A stretch of 32,760 nt of DNA from Flavobacteriaceae bacterium. Lineage in GTDB: Bacteria > Bacteroidota > Bacteroidia > Flavobacteriales > Flavobacteriaceae. The position numbers were made by a program, and so were the translations under genes. Below the pieces are notes generated by a model. The model did no database searches. It was not told the origin of the DNA and saw only the letters and a list, made by a program, of their open reading frames with translations. The stretch spans positions 1 to 32,760 of the forward strand of contig PXFS01000035.1 in the NCBI GenBank assembly GCA_003564185.1, read 5' to 3'. How positions within the stretch are numbered: position 1 is the first letter of the stretch; each line of letters opens with the position of its first letter. Below, one piece after another: positions 1 through 8,478 of this stretch.

Positions 1-3000
1 CGTTAGCATCAGCTAAATCTTCAAAATAAGAAATACTGTAATTTTGAGAAAGTTGATTTTCACCTAATACTAGAGAATTTTGCTGTGCAAGGTTAAAAGT
101 AGCATTTCCTTCGCCGTCTTCACTACACTCTTCTATATTTGGAAGTGGATTAGTGCCAATTTCAACATTAACCAAGTTAATAGAAAACTCACCTATCTCA
201 CTACAAAAGCCATTTTCTTCATCATTGGTTATTTTGATGTATATATTTTGTTGCTCAATTCCAAAAGGTAGTTGGTATTCTTCTGGATTTTCTATAGGAT
301 TCTCGTCATCTATAGCTTCCTGCTCAGTTGCAAAATATTCAATTGTTTCAATTATATCTGGATCCTCTGTTCCTATGGTCTCAAGATTGTTAATGGTAAG
401 GTCAAAGTTTTGTGTGTAAGTAAAATCACCACACTGTGATAAATCCTCTAAGACGTCAAGAGTTGGTTGAATAAAAGTTATTATTCTAAAGTATCTAACA
501 ATTTCACATGATTCATCGTTGCGTTGAATAATAGCTGCAATAATTTGCTCTTGCTCGGTAGCTACAAAATTATCAACTTCTTCAATAGGATTATTTAATT
601 CTAAATGAACATTGGTGAGGTCTTCTTCTTCAAAATCTTCATCAACAAAAACAGTAAAAAATGAAATATTATAATCCTCAATATTATAGAATTCTTCATT
701 TTCATTCATCAAAGAAAAAGCTAGTTCATTGTTTTCAGTTAAATCAAAAGTGGCAAAATCTTCTTCAGATTCTTCATCAACACAACTAAAAAGGTCTTCT
801 AATTCAGGCGCTACAGTAGGAATGTATGAAATTTCAAAGCTAGTAATGTCATCTATACCGCAATCAATATCATCTCTTAAGTCTTGCCTCACTCTTACGT
901 ATATGGTTCTAATGAATGCTGGAGTATCCTCTGCAATTACCAAGTCACCATCTTCATTACTGATTAAAAATTCTTCTGGGAAATAACTTTCACTATCTTC
1001 TATGGCATTGACTAAGTCTAGAGCTTCAGTTTCAGTTTCGTAAAAAGTTAATGCCAATCCTAAGTCCTCAAAACTTGGAACTTCATAGCCTAAACCAGGT
1101 ATTGTGCCATCTTCTACACTATCTCCTAATTCAAAAATATTTCCTCCTACACCATCATTAATAAGTTGAGTAACATCTATAGATTCAGTTAAATCAAAAA
1201 ACTCTTCACACTCTTCAAGTTCTGGTAAATCATCTTCAAATTCGGCTACAGGTATAAATTCAACAGTTATCTCATCTGAACTGATGCAACTTTCATCTTC
1301 ACCTACTAAAATTTCATATAAACCAGGCTCAGTTACAATTAGTATTGGGTCATTTTCACCTTCAATTAAGGCACCGTCTTTATACCATTCAATCTGTAGT
1401 TCACAATTTTCATCAATTTCTCCACCAAACACTTCTAAAATCTTTTCTTCTCCATAACACACAACTTCTTCAGATTCAACTAATATATCATCACCTAAAT
1501 CAGCTGCAATATTAAATGACCCTCCTTCAATAAACACAAATGAGTTTAGTTGGGTATCCAGCCAATCGGCCACCATAAGTTTCATTTTATAGTTGGCACA
1601 AGGAATGACTTCAGTTTGTGCAGTAAGGCTTCTTGTTTCACCTGAAACAGTATGATATGGAGGGTTTAAGCTTCCAAAGAATTGAGGTAAACTAAAACCT
1701 CCAAGTGTTGTTGGCCCACAGCTTTCATCGTGAATATTGGTGGGAGTGGTTGGAACCATATTACCGTTTTGATCTGGAACTGTAGCAATATTTAAACCTC
1801 CTAAATCTAGCGAAAGCAAATCATTATTAGGGTTAGCATCATGATTATATAGATATTCATCTTCAAAAACTCCCGGTGTACCGGCGGGAAATTCATCGCC
1901 AATAAATTCACCATTTTCATCAAAAGGTCCACTAATCACGAAGGCAAAAACATCTGCGAAAGTGCACACAAATGCTGGATATTCATAAGAAGCAAATATG
2001 TAATTAAAGCTAATTTCATTTTCAAATGAACTAAAATCAAACTCAATAACAGTTGCATTGTTGGTATTGTTTGGGTTTCCTCCTAGAGCACCAAGGATAG
2101 GATCACCAGGCCAATTTCCACCTCCTGATGAAACTAGTCCATCTTCAATCCCTTCTTTTACAAACCCAGAACCTATGACAAGACCGTCTTCAAATGGGAA
2201 ATCTGTACATCCTCTTGAAAAATAACCAATACTTTGACTGCCTCCATGTAATGCTGCATTATTAGGTGAACTGATGTTTTGAACGTTAGCACAGCCACTG
2301 CCTCCAACCATAACATCTTCAATAAGATTATTAAGACTAAAGACTTCGTCTTTTGGGGATACCAATATATTGTCATCGCCGATAACAAAAAATTGAGATA
2401 TTTCCTCTTCGCAGAAAAAGCTATCGGTAACTGTTAGTGTAACTTCATAAGTTCCTGGAACAAAAAAGCTAAGGTTTTGTAAACCACCTTCTGCTTGAGG
2501 GCCATTTGAAAAATTCCACTGGTAAGTATAGTTGGCTGGATTATTAGCTGCATTTACATTTCCTTGGAAAGTGATTTCTTCTCCAATTGGAAAAATAGGT
2601 ATTTCTGCATTTGGTTCTGAGCAAATTTCATCAGCAGTTATTTTTGAAATAAAAGGATCAAATTCTTCACATGGAGGTCTACATTCATAATCAAAGCTAA
2701 ATTCAAATAAAGGAAAGGGAAATCCTGGCACACCATAAGAACCAGTTTCAAAAAAAATAGTTAAACACCCACTTGCATTAGAAGGTGTAGAAAAAATAGT
2801 ATTAGCTAAATTGTTATTTGGAGGCGTAGAAGAAGCAATTTGAGGAGCATTAGTAGAATCTCCATCATAGATTATAATATTAAAATTTGAATTTTGACCT
2901 AATCCAGATGGCCAAGTAATTGATAAATTATTTAAAAAAGTACTTAATTGTTCTTCTGATTCATCTGGACATATGGTGATTTGATAATTTATACCTTGTA

Positions 3001-5017
3001 GATCAAAATCACCTTGATTAGTGGCTATAAAACTACCACCACAAGAGTTAATTTGATCGTTTTCTGTTAATTCACCTTGATCAATAGCTTCTGCCCAATC
3101 AATACAATTTTCTCGAAGTTGGATTTGCATACTGCCTATGTCTACACAGTCAGTATTTCCAATGCTTTCAAGTCTTACCCAAATTGTTTCTTGGTTTTGA
3201 GATGCGTCATTTTGATAATTTGTTGGGTTATTAATCGGGTTGAAATTATTTTCAGCATCAGCCTGAGAGTTAAAATAACTAACCTGATGCGAGTTTTGAT
3301 TTTGAAAAATACCAAAGATAGCTGATTCATTTTCTGTTAAGTCAAAATTAGCTACACCTGTATCTTCAATCTCACAGGCATCGATTGTTGGTAAGCTGTC
3401 TAATGCAATTTCTACTCTGTCAACTTCTAGACTTATTATGCGATTAGAGCTACAATCTTCAAACTCCTGATTTGTTGCAGTAGCTAGAACTAACCTTGGA
3501 GGATTTGAAACTTCAATATTTTCTAAATCATCAATAGGTAAAGAAGAGCCGTCATTAGGGTCTAATAATACAAAGGACAACTCAAATAAATCTTCTGAAT
3601 TGTTTTCAAAAAATTGATTAAAATATTCGCCTAGACTAAATGTGTAGGTTGAAGATTCTTCAAAAGAGGAACATATACTTATTGTTGATGGTTGTTGAAA
3701 ACTTGCTAGTTGAAAACTATTCATTTCAAAACTTGAAGTAAAAAAGAAATCATCACTTACAGTACTTACAAGATTAACCCAAATAGTCTGTGGATTATTT
3801 ATACTTTGATAAGCTTCTGGTGTTTCAATAGCTCCTTCATTATTTAGAGCACTCTCTTCGTCTTCAAAGTAAAGAATAAAAAAGTCTTCATCCAGATCAA
3901 AGTTTTCAGGATCAATTTCAGATAGCATATTTTCATTGTTTTCTGTCAAGTCAAATACGGCCAAACCCTCTTCATCAATTTCAATTCGGCAGCCTGTAAG
4001 ATCCTCTGGTTCTCCAATGTCAAATACTAATACTTCTAGTTCAAAATTAAAAATAATCACACATGAACCTTCAATTTCATTCTCTATTCGTACAAAAATT
4101 TCTTGAGTTTCATTATCAGGAATAAATTGTTCTGGGTTTTCAATGGGATTATCATTATCTAAAGCATCAATTTCGGTCAAGTAATAACTTAGGGATAAAT
4201 CTTCTTGACTAGCTTCTAAAAATTCTCCATTGATTGTAGTTAAGTCAAATTCAAAATTTTCAAAATCATTGGTGAAATCAAACACTGTTTCTGGAGTGTT
4301 TTCAATGAAGAACTTGAAAACATTAAGACTTATAACTTCATTACAACTATTATTATTTTGATTAAATAGATTAACAAATAATTCAGTTTGATTTTCAACT
4401 ACTTGGTAGTTTGCTACGTCATCTATTGGATTTTCAAGGTTGATGGCGTCTTCGTTACTTGTAAAGATTTGATAACTAAATTCATCTTGATCATTATTTA
4501 AAAAAAGTTGTTCTTCTATACTGGTTAAGTTAGCAATTCCCTCATCTTCTTCCAAGATACATAGATGTAATTCTTCAATAGCTGAGGTGTCTGGTATAGA
4601 AAAAACTAGTACTTCAAACGAAAAAATAGTAATCAAATCGGTGGTTGGTTCATGAATTAAAGAAGCATATAACTCTTCTTGCTCCATGGTGATAGCATAT
4701 TCATTTGGTACTTCTATTTCATTTTCATTATTTTCTGCATCCTCTAGAGTAGCGAAAAATTTTATCTCGTATTCTCCCTCTGGAAATGGAAGGTCGTCTT
4801 CTATCTCAAAAATTTCGTCTAACTTTTCATTTAAATCTACTACAAATTGATTGTTGCAAATGGTTATTGGGTTAATTTCATTTGGTTCAGCATCAAATAC
4901 AAAAACATTTTCTAATGCTATATCTTTTTTATCAATATTAGATGTGGCTTTCAAACTATTGAAAAATATACAAGAAAAAGTGCTTAAAGTAATCAGAATT
5001 AGTAGTTTTTTCATCAT
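1..5017 (-). CDS. Giant secreted choice-of-anchor L domain protein, 3' end outside window
   Basis: One open frame of about 1,670 codons runs from ATG ATG at 5017 off the left edge; the second ATG (5014) is an equally possible start. The N-terminus (MMKKLLILITLSTFSCIFF) is a signal peptide. Residues about 50-620 hold repeated modules of roughly 100 residues with recurring FDLT, 'YFxxxxDAxxxxNPI' and 'xIWVRLE' signatures. A CUB-like segment follows (about 630-760, with IIYDGD and SGCLTIFF), then a PKD-like domain (about 830-880). The choice-of-anchor L region spans about 900-1175 (GGSGCANV, YIFASYEYPAFVC, TPTNIH), and more 100-residue repeats lie after it. The part from about residue 620 onward is paralogous to the whole gene at 8479-11634, so a T9SS sorting tail is expected just beyond the edge. 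It is probably a cell-surface or released protein; its ligand is unknown. It is strongly acidic. Confidence 0.9.
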   Translation of the reverse strand, partial: MMKKLLILITLSTFSCIFFNSLKATSNIDKKDIALENVFVFDAEPNEINPITICNNQFVVDLNEKLDEIFEIEDDLPFPEGEYEIKFFATLEDAENNENEIEVPNEYAITMEQEELYASLIHEPTTDLITIFSFEVLVFSIPDTSAIEELHLCILEEDEGIANLTSIEEQLFLNNDQDEFSYQIFTSNEDAINLENPIDDVANYQVVENQTELFVNLFNQNNNSCNEVISLNVFKFFIENTPETVFDFTNDFENFEFDLTTINGEFLEASQEDLSLSYYLTEIDALDNDNPIENPEQFIPDNETQEIFVRIENEIEGSCVIIFNFELEVLVFDIGEPEDLTGCRIEIDEEGLAVFDLTENNENMLSEIDPENFDLDEDFFILYFEDEESALNNEGAIETPEAYQSINNPQTIWVNLVSTVSDDFFFTSSFEMNSFQLASFQQPSTISICSSFEESSTYTFSLGEYFNQFFENNSEDLFELSFVLLDPNDGSSLPIDDLENIEVSNPPRLVLATATNQEFEDCSSNRIISLEVDRVEIALDSLPTIDACEIEDTGVANFDLTENESAIFGIFQNQNSHQVSYFNSQADAENNFNPINNPTNYQNDASQNQETIWVRLESIGNTDCVDIGSMQIQLRENCIDWAEAIDQGELTENDQINSCGGSFIATNQGDFDLQGINYQITICPDESEEQLSTFLNNLSITWPSGLGQNSNFNIIIYDGDSTNAPQIASSTPPNNNLANTIFSTPSNASGCLTIFFETGSYGVPGFPFPLFEFSFDYECRPPCEEFDPFISKITADEICSEPNAEIPIFPIGEEITFQGNVNAANNPANYTYQWNFSNGPQAEGGLQNLSFFVPGTYEVTLTVTDSFFCEEEISQFFVIGDDNILVSPKDEVFSLNNLIEDVMVGGSGCANVQNISSPNNAALHGGSQSIGYFSRGCTDFPFEDGLVIGSGFVKEGIEDGLVSSGGGNWPGDPILGALGGNPNNTNNATVIEFDFSSFENEISFNYIFASYEYPAFVCTFADVFAFVISGPFDENGEFIGDEFPAGTPGVFEDEYLYNHDANPNNDLLSLDLGGLNIATVPDQNGNMVPTTPTNIHDESCGPTTLGGFSLPQFFGSLNPPYHTVSGETRSLTAQTEVIPCANYKMKLMVADWLDTQLNSFVFIEGGSFNIAADLGDDILVESEEVVCYGEEKILEVFGGEIDENCELQIEWYKDGALIEGENDPILIVTEPGLYEILVGEDESCISSDEITVEFIPVAEFEDDLPELEECEEFFDLTESIDVTQLINDGVGGNIFELGDSVEDGTIPGLGYEVPSFEDLGLALTFYETETEALDLVNAIEDSESYFPEEFLISNEDGDLVIAEDTPAFIRTIYVRVRQDLRDDIDCGIDDITSFEISYIPTVAPELEDLFSCVDEESEEDFATFDLTENNELAFSLMNENEEFYNIEDYNISFFTVFVDEDFEEEDLTNVHLELNNPIEEVDNFVATEQEQIIAAIIQRNDESCEIVRYFRIITFIQPTLDVLEDLSQCGDFTYTQNFDLTINNLETIGTEDPDIIETIEYFATEQEAIDDENPIENPEEYQLPFGIEQQNIYIKITNDEENGFCSEIGEFSINLVNVEIGTNPLPNIEECSEDGEGNATFNLAQQNSLVLGENQLSQNYSISYFEDLADAN

Positions 5018-5110
5018 AATCAAAAGTTTTGAATAAATTTACAATAAAAAATGATGTAAATTCAATTGAAATTATTAAAGTGTTGTTCTTTAAAGTAAAA
5101 GTTTTTTATG

Positions 5111-5145
5111 AAAAAAATTTTAAAGCTACTTATTTAGGGCTTTAA
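5111..5145 (-). terminator. Probable terminator of the nucleotidase/DUF3810 operon
   Basis: On the minus strand a 7-bp stem TTAAAGC/GCTTTAA (5145-5139 and 5126-5120, 12-base loop) is followed by AATTTTTTT. It lies 50 bases after the DUF3810 stop codon. An AT-only inverted repeat (TTAAATAAA/TTTATTTAA, 5163-5183) sits between them. The stem is only moderately stable. Confidence 0.4.
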
Positions 5146-5194
5146 TAGGGTTAAAAGATAGATTAAATAAATATTTTATTTAACTAAAATTTAA

Positions 5195-6286
5195 CTATAT
5201 GTTTTTAAAAATCTTTTGGTCTTGATTATAATTGATCAATAAATCAGTTACATAAGAATAACTTTCTATGCCTTCTGGTTGATTATTGATATTTAAAAAA
5301 GAGGAGTAAAATTGTTTTATGAAGGGTTCAAATGGGTTAGCGTACGCATCCCAAAATTCTTGAGACTCCCTAAAATTTTCACGTACTCCAAAATTAATAC
5401 AGTCTTTATACTCTTCAAATACAGCTTTATCTAAGTAATATACCTCTCCCAGTAAATGTCGTAAAATGGAAGTACTAGCACTGTACTGTTCTAGTTTGTT
5501 TCCATGTTTAAGTAGTACCCAGTAAGCTATGAAATTTGCTTCGTTTTCTTTTGCATATCCCATCTGGTGCGCTATTTCATGAACAATGGTTACCGGTTTT
5601 TTAAAATCTATAATCTGACTGTTGTACTGCGATTCATTGGTAAATGGGTTGATGTAGCCTGAAAACCCAGAATAAGTAAGTGGCACTGAAAAAAGTGATT
5701 TTTTAATTTTTGGCTGAATTCCCTTAATAAAGAGGGATTGTTTAGATGCGAGAAGTATTTTTTGATTCAAATTCTCTTTCAACACTTTTTCATTGAAATT
5801 GAATTCAACTGGTAGGGAATCATTGGCAGTAATTTTTTTATGTAATCCATTTGTAAACACTAGGGTTTCATCTAAAAAATCAAAAAGTTCTTCTTGGGTG
5901 TATTCTTTATCAAGTTCAAGTTTTTCATTTAGAGGAATTCGGTAGTAATTCATTCCCCAAAGCAAATGAAAGGAAAAATATATTTTGGATGCTATAGCTA
6001 ATAGATATACCAAGTAAAAACTGAATTTTCTATTTTGCTTTACAAAACTAATTAGCTTATAAATAAGGAAAATAGAAAGGGCTATGTAGAAGAGATCACC
6101 AATGGATATAGCAGTCCAATTTGTAAGTAATAAACACGTATTTCTTATCCAAATAAATAGAGCATTGCTGTACCAATTTTCAATATGCTCAGGAAATAGT
6201 GATAAAACTTTTACACCAACAATCCAAAATGGAAATAGTATTGCCCAAAGTTTTGTTGATGTGAATGTCTGCAATCGACTTTTCAT
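5195..6286 (-). CDS. DUF3810 family membrane protein with HExxH motif
   Basis: The 363-residue protein starts at ATG 6286. Three hydrophobic segments in the first 125 residues (about 12-35, 62-82, 90-112) indicate an inner-membrane anchor, and the remainder is soluble. H236-E-I-A-H240 followed by KENEANF is a zinc-metallopeptidase-like HExxH with a nearby glutamate. The arrangement and length fit the DUF3810 family, which is common in Bacteroidota and has no established substrate. It is the last gene of an operon, 17 bases after the metallophosphatase. Peptidase activity is inferred from the motif only. Confidence 0.85.
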   Translation of the reverse strand: MKSRLQTFTSTKLWAILFPFWIVGVKVLSLFPEHIENWYSNALFIWIRNTCLLLTNWTAISIGDLFYIALSIFLIYKLISFVKQNRKFSFYLVYLLAIASKIYFSFHLLWGMNYYRIPLNEKLELDKEYTQEELFDFLDETLVFTNGLHKKITANDSLPVEFNFNEKVLKENLNQKILLASKQSLFIKGIQPKIKKSLFSVPLTYSGFSGYINPFTNESQYNSQIIDFKKPVTIVHEIAHQMGYAKENEANFIAYWVLLKHGNKLEQYSASTSILRHLLGEVYYLDKAVFEEYKDCINFGVRENFRESQEFWDAYANPFEPFIKQFYSSFLNINNQPEGIESYSYVTDLLINYNQDQKIFKNI

Positions 6287-6303
6287 TGACTATCAAAGAT
6301 ATT

Positions 6304-7221
6304 TTAAACTCTAATTAGGTTGGCCTCAGAGTTATTCTCTTTACTTTGATTCAAGAAAAAATCGATTCTTCCAACATTTACACCAGCCCAACCAACTTGA
6401 TTAACCAAAACATTTTTGTCTTCAACATTTTTTACTATGGTAGGTTTTTCTAAAAAGGTATGTGTATGACCTCCTACAATTAAATCAATTCCTGAAGTCT
6501 TTTCTGCTAACTTCAAATCGTCAATTTTTTCATTTTTGTAGCTATACCCTAAATGCGATAAACATATTACAAGGTCACATTCTTCTTGCTTTTTTAGGAA
6601 TTTCACTTGGTCTTGAGCTATTTCAACAGGGTCTAAGTATTCAGTTTCTTTATATAAACCTTTACTTACTAAACCTTCTAGCTGAATGCCAAGACCAAAA
6701 ACTCCAATTTTAACATTATCAATCTCAAATATTTGATGGGGTTTCACCAATCCATCTAACAAGGTATTTTTGAAATTGTAATTTGCACTTAGCATGTCAA
6801 AATTTGCATGTTCAAGTTGAGCGGCAATATTATCAATTCCGTTATCAAACTCATGATTTCCAACTGTTGAAGCATGATAACCAAGCTTACTCATGACTTT
6901 GAATTCCAATTCACCTCCATAAAAATTAAAGAATGGAGTTCCTTGAAATGAATCGCCAGCGTCTAAGATGAGTGTGTTTTGATTTTCAGCTTTCACTTGA
7001 TCAAAATAATACTTTCTTCTTGCAGCTCCACCACGGTTAGCAAATTTGGAATGATTTGAGGGAAATGATTCCAAATGGCTGTGTACATCATTAGTATGTA
7101 GTATAGTGATGTGTTTATCAAAATTTTTATCTGAGTTCATGGCTTTGACAAGCCCCAAACTTCCTAATCCAATTACACTACTTGCAATGCTTGTTTGCTG
7201 AATAAATCTTCTTCTTTTCAT
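6304..7221 (-). CDS. Tat-exported metallophosphatase (5'-nucleotidase catalytic domain)
   Basis: The 305-residue protein starts at ATG 7221. The N-terminus MKRRRFIQQTSIASSVIGLG carries a basic run ahead of a hydrophobic stretch; the RRRFIQ pattern is a Tat-type signal, suggesting folded, metal-loaded export to the periplasm. The calcineurin-like metal-binding motifs are complete and in order: HTNDVHSH (about 42), DAGDSFQG (about 87), GNHEFDNG (about 121) and GGHTHTF (about 250). This is the catalytic half of UshA-type 5'-nucleotidases, and the substrate-binding C-terminal domain is missing from this polypeptide. That domain is encoded by the gene immediately upstream (4-base gap), so the two probably work together in nucleotide or sugar-phosphate ester hydrolysis. 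Confidence 0.9.
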   Translation of the reverse strand: MKRRRFIQQTSIASSVIGLGSLGLVKAMNSDKNFDKHITILHTNDVHSHLESFPSNHSKFANRGGAARRKYYFDQVKAENQNTLILDAGDSFQGTPFFNFYGGELEFKVMSKLGYHASTVGNHEFDNGIDNIAAQLEHANFDMLSANYNFKNTLLDGLVKPHQIFEIDNVKIGVFGLGIQLEGLVSKGLYKETEYLDPVEIAQDQVKFLKKQEECDLVICLSHLGYSYKNEKIDDLKLAEKTSGIDLIVGGHTHTFLEKPTIVKNVEDKNVLVNQVGWAGVNVGRIDFFLNQSKENNSEANLIRV

Positions 7222-7225
7222 AAAA

Positions 7226-7999
7226 TTAGTTTTTTATAAATCGATGATCTTTTTTGGGATCAATTTGGTCTTTTGATTTAAAATAATCAATAAAGAGGTT
7301 TCTAAGTTTGTAATCAGTAGTATATACTTTTTTATGGTCAAGGAAGAAATTCATTTGGTCACCTCCTTTTAACAGATAATCTGAAGTGGCTATATGATAG
7401 GTTTTTCCTTTCTCTAAGTCTTTTGAATTTATTTTTTTATTTATAATCTCTGCTAATGAATCAATTTCTAACTCTATTCCTGAAATTGGGTGAGCTACTT
7501 GAGCTTTAGCAAGGTAATCAAAAAGCGCTTCCATTTTTTCATAGGTAAGTTCCACAATAACCACTTCATTTTCAAAAGGCATTATATCGTAGGCAGTCTT
7601 TACCGTAATATTTCCTTCACTTATCCCAGAGCGAATACCTCCATAATTAAGTAATACGCCGTCTAGTTCTACTGAAAACTTTTTTTGAGCAATAGGAGAG
7701 ATTCGCTCAAAAACGGCATCAGCCATCATATTTCCAATAGGGGTGTTGAGTTTAGAATCAGTTTTAAACATAGATTTTTCAGTATATGATATGACTTCGT
7801 TCATTTCTTGATCTATTTTTTGGGCGTATGGTAAAATAAAGTTTTTAATGTCTTCATCCTCTTTAAGTTCTTTATCTATTGGTTGAACACTAGAAGAAGC
7901 TTCAATGAGACTTAGATTTTTACTATCCTCTTTGTTTTTACATCCTGTTAAAGTTGAAAAAACAAGTAAGAAAAAGATAGAATTTTTAAAATTTATCAT
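7226..7999 (-). CDS. 5'-nucleotidase C-terminal domain lipoprotein
   Basis: I place the start at ATG 7999, giving 257 residues. The frame stays open further upstream, but only to a TTG at 8041. The ATG start gives a clean lipoprotein signal, MINFKNSIFFLLVFSTLTGC, with the lipobox cysteine at residue 20. Diagnostic stretches of the 5'-nucleotidase C-terminal (substrate-binding) domain include TPIGNMMADAVFERI, NYGGIRSGI, DIMPFENEVVIVELT and a GKTYHIATSDYLLKGGD region. It lacks the metallophosphatase domain, which is supplied by the next gene 4 bases downstream. The domain order on the chromosome is therefore the reverse of fused enzymes such as UshA. It is the first gene of a three-gene operon. 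Confidence 0.88.
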   Translation of the reverse strand: MINFKNSIFFLLVFSTLTGCKNKEDSKNLSLIEASSSVQPIDKELKEDEDIKNFILPYAQKIDQEMNEVISYTEKSMFKTDSKLNTPIGNMMADAVFERISPIAQKKFSVELDGVLLNYGGIRSGISEGNITVKTAYDIMPFENEVVIVELTYEKMEALFDYLAKAQVAHPISGIELEIDSLAEIINKKINSKDLEKGKTYHIATSDYLLKGGDQMNFFLDHKKVYTTDYKLRNLFIDYFKSKDQIDPKKDHRFIKN

Positions 8000-8297
8000 T
8001 TCTATAATTTTAGTGCAATATACTTGATTTAGTTTTTTCAAAAGTTACTAAAAATTAAAATTTGTTGTTGTTATGATTGAAAATAATAGAGTAATCAATT
8101 TAAAATAGCGATTTACTTTAGTTTTTTATTCCACAATATATAGATGTTTCGTCTTAAAAAGTTCGTATCTTATTATTTAAAACAGTTTTGACAAAGTGAG
8201 ATTAATTGAACTGATGTTATTAATTATTTGGGAAACAGTATTTTAAAATTTAATCCAATAAATACTGTAAATTTTTCTATAGGAAAGTGAAAAAAAA
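8000..8297. other. Intergenic stretch without a gene; contains a 9-bp inverted repeat
   Basis: No convincing coding region is seen in this AT-rich gap. A perfect inverted repeat, ACAGTATTT/AAATACTGT (8235-8243 and 8260-8268, 16-base loop), lies 30 bases upstream of the -33 box of the first small-RNA unit. It could be an operator or a weak hairpin. On the minus strand, TTTTG-N16-TATATTGC just upstream of ATG 7999 is a weak promoter candidate for the nucleotidase operon. Confidence 0.35.
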
Positions 8298-8328
8298 TTT
8301 GTCAGAATGTATTTCTATCTTATATTTG
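8298..8328 (+). promoter_or_regulatory. Bacteroidota promoter of small-RNA unit 1
   Basis: A -33 TTTG (8298-8301) is followed after 19 bases by TATATTTG (8321-8328), a perfect match to the Bacteroidota housekeeping -7 consensus TAnnTTTG. The predicted start lies a few bases downstream, at the conserved block beginning 8331. Confidence 0.8.
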
Positions 8329-8330
8329 CA

Positions 8331-8403
8331 GTGGATGAAGTTTTTCATAATAGATTGGTTAATTAGCAAAACCCTTACCGCCTGGTAAGGGTTTTGTGTT
8401 TTT
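8331..8403 (+). ncRNA. Repeated small RNA candidate, copy 1
   Basis: The predicted transcript is about 73 nt. It starts with a 31-base block (8331-8361, beginning GTGGATGAAG and ending GATTGGTTA) that is identical in two further copies at 11723 and 15545. The block can fold as ATGAA-GTTT-TTCAT. It is followed by a short variable linker and a 12-bp terminator stem AAAACCCTTACC/GGTAAGGGTTTT (8368-8379, 8384-8395), then a T-run. Compared with the other copies, the A-U pair next to CCC is replaced there by G-C on both arms, a compensatory change supporting RNA structure. An alternative or additional reading is a 17-codon peptide from ATG 8335 to TAA 8388, MKFFIIDWLISKTLTAW. I do not recognise the family; it should be compared with known flavobacterial RNA motifs such as flavo-1. 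Confidence 0.75.
8368..8403 (+). terminator. Intrinsic terminator of small-RNA unit 1
   Basis: A 12-bp perfect stem (8368-8379 with 8384-8395) closed by a GCCT tetraloop is followed by TGTTTTT. It faces the minus-strand terminator at 8417-8454, so the two transcripts converge and both end here. Confidence 0.85.
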
Positions 8404-8416
8404 AATAGCTTATACT

Positions 8417-8454
8417 AAAAACAAAACTTGCTGGTTATTAAACCAACAAGTTTT
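8417..8454 (-). terminator. Intrinsic terminator of the 8479-11634 gene
   Basis: On the minus strand, AAAACTTGTTGGTT pairs with AACCAGCAAGTTTT (14 bp, one G-U, TAAT loop) and is followed by GTTTTT. It lies 25 bases after the stop codon of the choice-of-anchor L gene. Confidence 0.85.
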
Positions 8455-8478
8455 GACTATATAATTCTCAATTTCTAA

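Noticed and set aside
729-986. Plus-strand open frames inside the first large gene
   Set aside because: The minus frame is continuous, has domain structure and signal peptide; the plus frames have no recognisable features and arise from acidic codon composition.
8000-8041. Upstream extension of the 5'-nucleotidase C-terminal gene to TTG 8041
   Set aside because: It would put 14 polar residues before a perfect lipoprotein signal that starts at ATG 7999; the extra sequence looks more like promoter.
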